Origin: Heliocidaris tuberculata
Taxonomy: Eukaryota > Echinodermata > Echinoidea > Camarodonta > Echinometridae
Length of the DNA: 64,000 nucleotides
Assembly: GCA_025618425.1 (NCBI GenBank)
Contig: CM046832.1
Span: 64,563,279 to 64,627,278, forward strand
Direction: 5' to 3'
Part shown: positions 1 through 9,951 of the stretch, piece after piece
Numbering within the stretch: position 1 is the stretch's first letter
Layout of the letters: every line of letters begins with the position of its first letter
Program-made: the position numbers and the translations under genes
The notes under the pieces: generated by a model
Seen by the model: the letters and a program-made list of their open reading frames with translations, nothing else
Told to the model about the DNA's origin: nothing
Database searches by the model: none

Positions 1-299
1 GATAAGTGCCACTTTTACTAGCTAATATATGCCCTATTCCTCTTCTCACAAGTGCCCAATTTTCACCCCTTGTAATGCCCCTTTCCACCTCTCATAAGCG
101 CACTTTCCTCATCTAATAAGTGTACCCTTATCCCTATATTTCCCTTTGTTTCTTACAAAAAGTGCCATATCTAGCTTCAAGAATCAGTGCGGCTTTATGT
201 AGCAACATGTACCTACCCATATTACTACAACTACAATGTAAGCCAGCGGAGCTGGAAGCAGAGTGGGACAATGCTCATCCCCCCCCCCCCCCCCCCCCC
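1..299 (-). repeat. Minisatellite-type dispersed repeat, inverted copy, ending in a C tract
   Basis: Reverse-complemented, this stretch matches 23.65-23.9 kb: the same order of a 'ttccagctcc' block, an acatgta/acctac-type block and GGGCACTTAT-like units about 30 bp apart. It is cut by the window edge. A pure C run covers about 279-299. The small open frames here are translated repeat. Confidence 0.7.
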
Positions 300-1553
300 A
301 AAGGAATTCACATTCCGTAACTTACACAAAATAAGGTCAATATTTTCAGAAAATGTCCCAAGACTATAGTAGGCCTATGAAATCAAGCAGATACCATAAT
401 AATGTTGATATCTCCTAAAGAAAAAACGACAGGGTTAATGTAAGAAATGAAAGATCATTCAAGATCATTCGACATTTCACCCAAATTAATTTGTTGTCAT
501 TTTCATTATATCGCTCTGAATAATGCATAACAACATGAACAACATTAGTTAAGATTTATAGTGACTCGCGCGTGCATCATTAGACAATTGCACACACAAC
601 TGCTAATTGTGGAAACTCAAGCTGAAGCAGAACCACCATAAGAAGGTGCTTGATAATAATACCAATGTTGCTTTATATGCACCCCTTGCAGGTGCCCTCA
701 GGTGTCCTTTTTTGTTGGTACCCCCCCCCCCCCCCACTTTGAAAGACACTCCGCTGCCCCTGGCGCAGAACTTAAAAATTAGGGGAGAAAGCAGATTTTG
801 TGAAGAAAAAAAAAAATGTTAGACGAAAATCGGACATATAACAAAATAACATGTGATTTTTTTTAAAGACATGAATAAATATGAACAAAAATGAAAATCA
901 CTAGACAACTTAGTCATGAGTTTTGACGTCTTTCCCTCACGACCACTCAGTGATCTCTACGTAAAAAAAAAATTATATAGAGATCAGTGCTGACGAAAAA
1001 ACAATTCTCTGTTTACTACAGGCCTATTAATGAAACATTTTACGTTTTGTCCAAGAATAGGCCTATGATTTCTTCATAAATTGAATGCAATTATATTTTA
1101 CTCATATACTTTTGCATGTGTGTGTTAATACAGAAAAAATGAATTTCTTGATATTAACAGCATGAAAATATAAATTAAAAAAAAACAAAACAATGACTAG
1201 GAATATGTAATATTTTGAAAGCAGTCTCACTGACCTTTTCCCCGGATACATGTAAAAACATATTACTATAATCGTCTATAATTAGATTCAAGCTATGAGG
1301 AAATCATATTCTGGGACATAAATTGAGGATATGAAGGCTTGTGATGAGGATATCAGATGTTACAAATTCATGACAAAGTGGTCAGTTTGTGTAGTGATTT
1401 TCTTTGTTTTCAGTAGTTTTCAGCGTTTCATAACTTTCAGACTATACAGTGTCAGATAGTTTTTAGAGTTATAAAGATTCATAACTTCATTTTGTTCGAT
1501 TTTACTCGCGAACAAAGTCGAACTGCTTTATTCTGTTTTGATTTGTATATCGG
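300..1553. other. Intergenic, no feature recognised
   Basis: AT-rich sequence with a short C tract near 721-735 and several poly-A runs. No splice-flanked conserved coding block, RNA gene or clear terminal inverted repeat was seen. Confidence 0.5.
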
Positions 1554-1561
1554 GACCGGAC

Positions 1562-2316
1562 CAGGGTTGCCAGATCGTGGCTAGTCTTCACGGCCAAACT
1601 CAACATATTTTACGGCCAAATTCGGCCAAACTATTTTTTTTCACGGCCAAATTTCACGGCCAAATTATATCTATTTAGAAATGAAATTAGGTATACCCCT
1701 ATACACTAATTAACTGTCTCATGCACTCCCCTAGGTTTACAATAAAGCCTGCTTAAATAGTTTGACATGATATTGAGCGACAACGTGCAAGTTTCTGTAT
1801 TTGAGTCTAATAAGATGTGGTCATGCGAATACTAGTATGTATACGCATGCTTATAATCGACCGTGCCCCCGGCCTGCAGCACAGACTAGTGTGTAGACTA
1901 GGCTAAGGGAGTGTTTCATGAAAGGACTTGCCGGATATTTTATCCGACAAGTTTGCTCTCAGCCAATCAGATGCAAGGATTTCAGTAGCTTATAACAGTT
2001 ATCGGATAAAAAATCCGACAAGTCCTTTCATGAAACGCTCCCCAGGGCTTAATTCATGCATAACACACGCCGTAGCAGACGCGCGCATGCACATCCTATT
2101 GCATTTTTACATATTTCAAGTGATTTTATGGTTACATTTCCTATCTGATTATGAAAAAGGCCAGAAATAAAGATTCACGGCCAAGATTTCTGTTTTACGG
2201 CCAGAATACGGCCAAATTAATTTGGCCGTGAAATATTTTTTTTTCACGGCCAAACTAAATTTTATACGGCCAGATTTCTGGAATCTGGCCGGAAAAAAGG
2301 CCAAATGGCAACCCTG
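1562..2316. mobile_element. Non-autonomous hAT-like element with exact 8-bp target duplication
   Basis: Termini are CAGGGTTGCCA and TGGCAACCCTG, flanked directly by GACCGGAC at 1554-1561 and again at 2317-2324. An 8-bp duplication with CAG...CTG ends is the hAT signature. The subterminal regions are built of repeated CACGGCCAAA-like units in opposite orientation at the two ends. No transposase frame is present. A palindromic MITE sits inside (1907-2043). Confidence 0.88.
1907..2043 (-). mobile_element. Palindromic MITE family A, copy 1 (nested in hAT-like element)
   Basis: Ends are GGGAGTGTTTCATGA and TCATGAAACGCTCCC, with a conserved core containing CCAATCAGATGCAAGG. Two further copies occur at 17756-17886 and 60833-60968 with the core in the opposite orientation. 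Confidence 0.8.
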
Positions 2317-2540
2317 GACCGGACTTGCCGCTGGGAAAATGAAGCGACACACACACATATCCACCATATCCACCAACACACGTCACACACACATCACACA
2401 AATGTTGAGGATTCTTCACACTAGACAAGCTACAGCCCACAAGCTCACAATATTGTGGCAAATCAACGGGAATCGACGGATAATAATAAGGCAGCTGTGT
2501 AATTTCAAAATGTGGATATAGACCTTTTTCATGTATTATT

Positions 2541-2690
2541 TATTACGTACGTACGTAGTATTATTACGTACGTACGTAATAAATATTACGTACGTACGTA
2601 GTAATTATTACGTACGTACGTAGTATTATCACGTACGTACGTAATAATTATTACGTACGTACGTAGTAATTATTACGTACGTACGTAATA
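2541..2690. repeat. TACGTACGTACGTA palindromic satellite, seven blocks
   Basis: Seven blocks of the self-complementary core TACGTACGTACGTA (block 5 begins with C instead of T), separated by 6-9 AT-only bases, give a period near 21 bp. A poly-T run follows. Confidence 0.93.
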
Positions 2691-2699
2691 TTTTTTTTT

Positions 2700-3846
2700 T
2701 TTTACGTTGTCAATTTGGCCCTAACGGGGCTTCGTACGTGTATGTACTGTAGATGGATGCCCATAGACAAATAAATACAATACGCTGTCTTCGGTCGTGC
2801 ACGCGCACGCATCTAAAAATCAACGTGTACAAACTGTGCCCTTATTATGCAATGTGATAGATGCAATGACCCCCTTGGTGTCATCATTGTATTGATGTCA
2901 TAAGATATACAAAAATATAACAAACGGTGTACCGGTAATAGCTCTTTTTAGTTTGACACTCATTCATGGTACCGGTACAGTACCTTACATATTTCAACAA
3001 GTCTGTTTTTTAAAAATGAGTTTTGTCAATCAATTCTGCCTTATTTATCCTTGAAAAATATTCAAGAAACATCTTCATTCAAACGACCACTTGCAAATTG
3101 CCCCCCCCCCCCTCCCTTAAAAGAATTTCTTTGCTTAATTGTCATTAAATTGGTTTATCATTTTCTACCTGTTCATAAATACTTTTTATCACATTTCTGG
3201 AAACCTCCCTTCCTTCCCCCACCCCCCCCCTTCCTCACTCCCACTCTCTTTCTCTCTCACTGGGTGTGGGTTATATTTTTCTGACGTGTATCTCTTCCTC
3301 CAATTCATACCCCTAGCTTCTTAATTCCCTCACTTTCACTATATTTCCCCTCTACATTTCTTTTTTATTCCTTCATTCTTTCTCTATAAATTTTCTCCCT
3401 CCCTCCCGTTTTCCCCATCAACTCTCCAATCTCCATCTTTTCCTCTCTAATTCTCTACATGTGCACCTAGCATATCCCTTTCTCTTATTGATTCCTTCTC
3501 TCTCACTTTTTCCTCTTTCCCCTTTCATTTTCTCTCACACACTCTCCATCTGCCTGTAGCTTTTTCCCTAACCCCTCTCTCTCTCTCCCTCTAATTTCTC
3601 TGTTGGATGTACAGTAGTACACGTACCTTTTTTTCTCTCCCCCTCTCTATCCCCTACCACCACCTACCTACCCTCTCTATCCCCTACCACCCCTACCTCT
3701 ATCCTCTAATTCCCCTACCACCACCAGTTCTCTCACACTCTGACAATATCCATCTTCAGTATACTTCTATATCTCCTTTTACTCCCCTCTGCTCTCTTCC
3801 CTCCATCTCTCTCTCCCCTTATACTCCCCATCTCTTGCACATTATG
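2700..3846. other. Intergenic; pyrimidine-rich tract on + strand
   Basis: About 3180-3840 is strongly C/T-biased, with short C runs near 3101-3113 and 3219-3230 and CTCTCT/CCCTACCACC patches. No gene seen. Long open frames here are low-complexity. Confidence 0.6.
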
Positions 3847-3848
3847 TA

Positions 3849-4097
3849 CTGTATAAGCCATAAATTTTCACGAACAGGACTATTCAGACTATTTCGCGGT
3901 CGGAAAACTCTCAATCTACAAACATCGGTGATGATGTACTTTTGCAAAGCGAAGTGGTGAATTTCTGACCAGGAGACAACAAATTCAACCGACTTCTTAT
4001 GTTGGCAATATTTTGGCGTGTTGTTAAATGCGCGACCCACTCGCGATTCGCGAAATTCGTGAAAATAAAACCCCCGCGAAATATATGGCGTATACAG
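3849..4097. mobile_element. TA-flanked MITE (Tc1/mariner-superfamily-like)
   Basis: Terminal inverted repeats CTGTATAAGCCATAAATTT and its approximate complement AAATATATGGCGTATACAG, with TA on both outer sides (3847-3848 and 4098-4099). TTCGCG/CGCGAA subterminal motifs face each other. No coding capacity. Confidence 0.75.
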
Positions 4098-4099
4098 TA

Positions 4100-5136
4100 T
4101 ATTATGTAATAATAATGCAATTGCTATAATTTTGTAGATCATATAAAAGGAAGTTCAAGACAACAATTTTTTCAATGGTTCTTCTGACCTGTATTCTCTC
4201 AGTACTGCAGCTAGCTCCACTTTGGATGTAATATTATTTACAAGAATGACAATTTATAAATACAGTTTTTCACATTCACAAATATCAAAAATCATTTTTT
4301 CATCACCACTCAAAGAAACTCACCATTGAATCAATACAAAGATCCTTGTGTTACCATATACTGATGTATGGTTGAAAATGTGAGGTTCATTCTTAAAGTG
4401 TACCAATGAAAAAAAAATTTGTATACCGCTAGGAAGTATTAAAATTAAGGTGCTCGCGCGGAACAGAACCTCCGAGTTGGGTTCCGCATGAGCCCTTATC
4501 TTGGCGACCGCGTACGGGTGCGTTGAGTAGTCTACTCACAAGTCGCTTAAATAGAGAGTATAATCAAACTTGTAATATCTCTTTATAGAAGTGATATTCG
4601 AAGCCCATATTTGGAATATAGTAGAATGACATGAAACCTCTAACATACAGAGTAAAATATTTTTTGGTGATTGGTACCCTTTAAAGATGTTTCCTTGGTG
4701 CCAACATACTTCGGTTATTCAAGAATATAATCCAACCCATTCAATACTTCTTTTAATTCATAGGACAAGTGAAAAAAGACTAGTGAGAAGAGTTAATTTG
4801 GACCAGCTTCTAGGTTAAGTCATTTGAGTACAGTCCACTCCCGTTATAACGAGGTGCTCAGGACCAAGCCAATTACCTCGTTATACAAAACATATACATG
4901 TACTAGTAAGTTTGCACTTGTTGGAAATTGGGACTCCAACTGGGAGAATTGCCTTGTTATAATAACAAAATCTTGTATCCATGCTCGTTATAATAATAAT
5001 AAAAATAATAATAGTGGGTTCTTGTATAGCGCACATGTCTGTCAGACTTGACACTCCTAGCGCTCTAACAAGAGCGGACAGTATCTTAAGCAATAATTTA
5101 CCCATACTTCCGTTTCTTCTGACTACATTGTGTTGG
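4100..5136. other. Intergenic with a pogo-type repeat fragment
   Basis: At about 4830-4995 there is GTTATAACGAGG-type sequence resembling the ends of the complete TA-flanked elements at 6670-7933 and 52047-52223, but no clean partner end. Otherwise nothing recognised. Confidence 0.5.
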
Positions 5137-5353
5137 TTTGGTTTGATGGTTTATTTGACCTCACTGCTAAGAAAGCATGTGTATGCTTGTAATTAACCAA
5201 CCTGGGGACCGACAGCTTTAAGTTCTCTCTGAGGGACTTGGTAATGAGGATTAATGCTTTCACGAAAGGTCACTAGCGCATCCACTTGGTTTTGAACCTG
5301 GGTCCTCCCAGTTACGAGACCACTGCTCTACTACTGAGCCATTGCACCTCCTC
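5137..5353 (-). mobile_element. tRNA-derived SINE, reverse orientation
   Basis: On the minus strand the head reads like a tRNA: TGGCTCAGTAGTAGAGC (A-box region), an anticodon-like arm, then GGTTCAAAACC (B box). A non-tRNA body follows down to about 5137. Mismatched stems and the attached body argue against a functional tRNA gene. The 3' limit is approximate. Confidence 0.65.
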
Positions 5354-5449
5354 TCGTTTAAGTAGGAAGTTTTAAAAGAATGATGAAATCATGAAACCCT
5401 ATGCTGTAAAAAAAAAAATATATTTTTACCTGAACACATAGATACCAGG

Positions 5450-5999
5450 GGCAGTATTCTAAAAACTGTTTTATCTCTAATACATGTATCATTGTATCTT
5501 CACCACTGTAACAAAATTGGTATTCTGAAAATTTCAACTTTTGTTTTAACTTTGTTCACTTTGCCCATGATCCTAATTTACATATGCATGCTGAAGATAA
5601 CATCATGAGATAATTGGTATTCTGAAAATTATTGTACCTTTTGTTGTATTTTATTTTCCATGGTATCCATGATGTTGGCAATTTTTCTAGCTCAGAATCA
5701 TACAGTACATGCTTGAATAGCAAAATGGAGATGCAAAGTGCATTCTCATGCTTTGGCGAGAGGGGTTCTCCTATTAGTTGACCTACCTATATAAAATCCA
5801 TCTTGATTGGTAAAGTGTCAAAAAATGGGTGTGTCAAAGATAATATAAAGGTGGTCCTTAGAGAGAAAATATCTAAATAGCTAGAAAAAAATTCAGAATA
5901 TCAACTTACAACATTATTACGCTTATTAGCACTGTATTATCTCAGGAAGATACAAAAAAAGTTACAACAAAAGTGAGGACAATTTTCAGAATAGCACTA
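5450..5999. repeat. Foldback-like repeat
   Basis: GCAGTATTCTAAAAACT at the left and ATTTTCAGAATAGCACT at the right are approximate complements. TATTCTGAAAATT motifs recur inside. No target duplication was found, so the limits are approximate. Confidence 0.45.
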
Positions 6000-6529
6000 G
6001 GAGCACCCAGGCTATATACTGCAAATTAAAAGACCAACCTATCTAAATCTAGTGTTGAATCCTTTCCTCTTCATGGTTTACATAGTAATCATTGACAGGA
6101 AAAATATAATACAAACAGTAACAATCAACAATTGTAGTAGAGACATTATGATGCCATACTTACTGGGGTACATTTAATGGGAAGGGGGGGGGGGTAGAAA
6201 ACATTACTGACAACCTCAAATAATTAACTCTTTTTGTCAAATGACAGTCAATTCATTGATTTCATTTTAAGCAATTTTCAACATATGTATTTTTCTCAAT
6301 TTCTGTCACCGAGGGTGCACAGGGCAAGGCAAACAGCATTTTTTTCAACTTACAATATAGAAGACTTACAAACCAAACGGGCACGCGTCTTGCCCCCCTG
6401 TGGTATGTGGGGATGAGAAAAGTAGCTGTGGGTAACAAGAGTCTTGTGTGTATGCACTTCTCTGTTTAATATAAGATACACAAGTGTGGAGTGCTGTACA
6501 CTTAAAAAAAAAACCCTGGTAAACTGCTG

Positions 6530-6665
6530 GGGAGCAGAGTTGGTCTAGTGGTAATGTCTGTGGTCAGCTCTCTGTCTTTGCCTACAAACTGACTCTGATC
6601 TGACAAAGGTTCGAAACTGAGTCAGGTCTTTTGGTTGGTGACATTAAAGGTCAGTCCCAGACTTA
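6530..6665 (+). mobile_element. tRNA-derived SINE (uninterrupted copy)
   Basis: The head has GTTGGTCTAGTGG (A box) and AAGGTTCGAAACTGAG (B box), 58 bp apart, followed by a GGTCTTTTGGTTGG body. The same family is present at 17661-17935, where a MITE interrupts it; this copy shows the empty site. Confidence 0.75.
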
Positions 6666-6879
6666 AATACAGTGGAAACTTGTATAACGAGGTCCTTGGG
6701 AAAATCAAAATTACCTTGTTATAGCAGGAATCTGGTTATAACAGGTTCAAACAAGATGAATGCGACTGCATCTCCTATATGCCTCCATCTAAATTCAGTT
6801 GATGGCTCAAACTGTTCTTGAAATATTGTGATAACCAGAATAAAAAGCCTCTAATTACATGTTAATTGACCTCTTTGAC

Positions 6880-7770
6880 ATTTGACCTTACATCTTATAA
6901 CCCAAAAGTCTGATCACTTTATTCCCTCCTAGTCATGACTCATGAATACAAAATAGTTGAGATATGGTGATAACAAAGGTAAAAAAAAACCCATTAATTT
7001 CACATACACCTATATAATGACCTTTATGACCTGTCATCTTTGACCTACGTGAACAAAAATCTAATCAGTTCGTCTCATTATGGTGATGCATACTAGTTCC
7101 AAGTTTGAAGTTAATGGATCAAATGGTTCTTGAGATATCACGTTAAGGCTAAAACCTGCAATTTCAGAATTGATCTCTATGCTATCACCTTTGACCTTCG
7201 ACCTACATATCCCAAAATCTAATCAGATCGTCTTTCTATGGTGATACATATCAGTACCAAGTTTGAAGTTCATACCTCAAATGGTTCTTGAGATATCGCG
7301 TTAACAAGGCTAACACCTGCAATTTCAGAAATTGACCTATGACCTTTGACCAACATACCCCAAACTCTAATCAGATCCTCTTCCTATGGTGATTGGTGAT
7401 ATATACTAGCACCAAGTTTAAAGTTTAAAGTTCATATATTGAATGGTTCTTGAGTCGCGAGAACGAGGCCAACACCTGAAATTTCAGAAATTGACCTTGA
7501 CCTTTGGCCTACGTACCCTAAAATCTAATCAGATCATCTTCCTATGGTGATACATACTAGCACTAAGTTTGAAGTTCATACCTCAAATAGTTCTTGAGTT
7601 ATCGCTAGAACAAGGCTAACACCTGAAATTTCAGAAATTGGCCTCTGTGACCTTGACCTTTGACCTACGTACCCTAAAATCTAATAAGATCGTCTTCCTA
7701 TGGTGATACATACTAGCACCAACTTTGAAGTTCATACCTCACGTGGTTCTTGAGTTATCGCTAGAACGAG
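6880..7770 (+). repeat. ~155-bp tandem array inside the pogo-like element
   Basis: Five clear units and one diverged unit, each holding TTTGACCTACGT, AATCTAATCAGATCGTC, TATGGTGATACATACTAG and GGTTCTTGAG blocks in that order, about 150-158 bp apart. Confidence 0.85.
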
Positions 7771-7800
7771 AAAGCGGAACGGACGGACAACCCAAAAACA

Positions 7801-7837
7801 TAATGCCTCCGGCACCACCTTCGGTGGGCGGAGGCAT
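7801..7837. repeat. GC-rich hairpin closing the tandem array
   Basis: ATGCCTCCG pairs with CGGAGGCAT, and an inner CACC/GGTG closes the stem. It follows a CGGACGGAC motif immediately after the last tandem unit. Confidence 0.7.
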
Positions 7838-7935
7838 ATAAACAATAGAATATGAAGAGCTGGGACCAGGAATATTACCTTGTTATATCAGGAATATTGT
7901 TATATCAGATCTCTTTATACTGAGTTTCTACTGTA

Positions 7936-8918
7936 ATCATATCTGATTGATTTTTTTGCGTGTACATGTCTGTAAAAAACCCATCTACACACAAACACAT
8001 GCTGCAGTGTAAATCGGCATATGAAAACAAAGCTTAACTGTTACATATAACCTTGCATCAGGTTTCAAAGTAGAATGAAATGGTTCTCTCTAATTAATTT
8101 ACATGTCAGTAAAAGTGATCTTTGACAAATGAAAGGATCCAATATTCTCTGGCAAAATGTACGCACTGAACAAATCATTTGGACTGAATGAACAGTTATG
8201 ACTCCTCAGTTTTGAGTTTTGTGTTGTTGTGTTTTTCTTTGACTTTTCATGTCATTCATATTTTTTTTATCTTTGACACTGGTCACTCCATGTACATGTA
8301 CCCTGTTTTCGCTCATCCATCTTCAAGGTTTGGGTCATGTTATCATATTCAATTCAATAACTTGATATGTAACAAGAATATCATTCATTTCTACAACCTC
8401 TAGCCAGAACTTCATATCATATTCAAATGGGGTAAAACAAATGGTATTGAACACACAAAAGGGTACAAAAACTATCACCTAGTAAATGTAAAAATTGCTA
8501 TACAAGGTCAATGAAAGCCCACACAAAAATATTTAAGATTTATTTAGCTTTTTCTCATCATGATGTACTTAATACCTAAACTCAACACTCTATGGTTCTT
8601 GTGATTTTTTTTCTTCAAATAAATGAAACAGCAACTGAATTCTAAATTTCACAGCCAGGTAGTGAAATCGCCTCACCCCGAACAGCGAGAAAAGCATGTT
8701 TCCAGACCCTTTATTCTGAGGAAAGATCTTAAAAAGAATTTTCTTTGATATAATGTTACATGCTCACCAGTATATAGTTTAGGTCTGCAAAGGGTACACA
8801 TCAATGTTAAAATTCCATATAATTGGATGCAGTTTAAAAAGCTGAGCTATGAATACAGGATTATTAGGGATCACTAAAAAAAAAACACACACATGATGCA
8901 AATTCAAAAAAGGTTTAA
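7936..8918. other. Intergenic, downstream of ING3; nothing recognised
   Basis: AT-rich sequence without conserved coding blocks. Part of the ING3 3' untranslated region may reach into 8.7-9.9 kb, but no decisive poly-A signal was identified. Confidence 0.4.
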
Positions 8919-9502
8919 AGGGCAATCCAACCTTGGTAGTAAGATGATTTGTGTGAAAGCAGAAAAATAAGAAAAACAGGATGGTGAAAGTTTGAAAGAA
9001 ATCGGACAAAGACTAAGAAAGTTATGGATGTTTGAAAAATGAGATCACTACATCTATGCGAATCTCAAATTGGCAATTTGGTAAGTCAATTGTGACATTT
9101 CTGTGGACAACTCTCCCATTTGTCGTACACAAAAATATCACTAATTTGCGGTTTTCTTCGAGGCGCTTTTACCCTCGGGGCAGTACTCAAAATATATTGG
9201 AGATACCATATTGTTATAGGTCCTCATGAACGAAAAAATCCTAATGAGTAATGCATTTTGGAAAAAAGTGACATTTTAGTCATTTTGTGTGTTAGAGCGA
9301 ATGAAGGAGTTGTCCACAGATACATCACAGTGACATTACCTATTCGGCCAATTTGAAATTCCCATATGCATAGTGATTACAACTTTCAAAAATTCATAAC
9401 TTTCTTATTGCTTGTCCGATTTCGTTCAAACTTTCACCAAACTGCTTCTCTGATTTTTCCTCTTTCTTTAAGAGCAACTTGCTATTAAGGTTGGATTTCC
9501 CT
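8919..9502 (+). mobile_element. TTAA-flanked MITE family B, copy 1 (584 bp)
   Basis: Terminal inverted repeats AGGGCAATCCAACC and GGTTGGATTTCCCT are immediately flanked by TTAA on each side, as in piggyBac-type insertions. It has exactly the same length as the copies at 16542 and 27764. It carries a roughly 65-codon open frame shared by all copies; no transposase. Confidence 0.88.
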
Positions 9503-9951
9503 TTAACAAAATGTCAGAGGACACAGCAATAGCTTACAAACCATAAACAAAGTGCTCTCTATCACAATATCTGCATCATGAAGAGCTGCTCCTCTATCAT
9601 TCAACAGCATAAATGCTATTCTGCATTTCTCAACCGGATGTATGATGTTGAATTATCATGGATACAAACTATACTTCAAGAATTCACTGCAACTTTCCTC
9701 TCAGCTTGCCACAAATTTCCGAAGAGAAATACAGATCTGCATCTACATTCACAGTTAAGCAAAAGAGATAGATCCACTGCCATGCATGCTCCTGATATTA
9801 CAGCATAAACATGATGCAATTGAAGCACGACGCATGATTCGACACTCGTTGCATAACTCCTTTTTGGGGTGAAGAATAGTTCGCACAGTCAGGAACATCT
9901 CCCTGATGATCATCGTGACTTCTTTTTGTCCTTCTTCACCTTCTTTGATAG

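Larger units (their letters stand above)
6670..7933. mobile_element. 1.26-kb TA-flanked non-autonomous element (pogo-like ends)
   Basis: Ends CAGTGGAAACTTGTATAACG and its relative TTATACTGAGTTTCTACTG are inverted, with TA outside each (6668-6669, 7934-7935). The ends match the complete small element at 52047-52223. The interior is a tandem array plus a hairpin and has no transposase. Confidence 0.8.

Noticed and set aside
2541..2690. CRISPR-like array appearance
   Set aside because: Spacers are 6-9 AT bases and the repeats are simple TACG palindromes in a eukaryotic genome.
3607..3960. 117-codon frame rich in Pro/Ser/Tyr
   Set aside because: Derives from the C/T-rich tract and the start of a MITE.
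5281..5353. tRNA gene candidate (minus strand)
   Set aside because: A and B boxes are visible but stems are imperfect and a SINE body is attached; treated as SINE.
6530..6665. tRNA gene candidate (plus strand)
   Set aside because: Same SINE reasoning; the B box lacks a matching acceptor stem.
9032..9229. 65-codon frame repeated almost unchanged at 16655 and 28234-28037
   Set aside because: Lies within the TTAA MITE family B; conservation follows from recent copying, so it is not called a gene.
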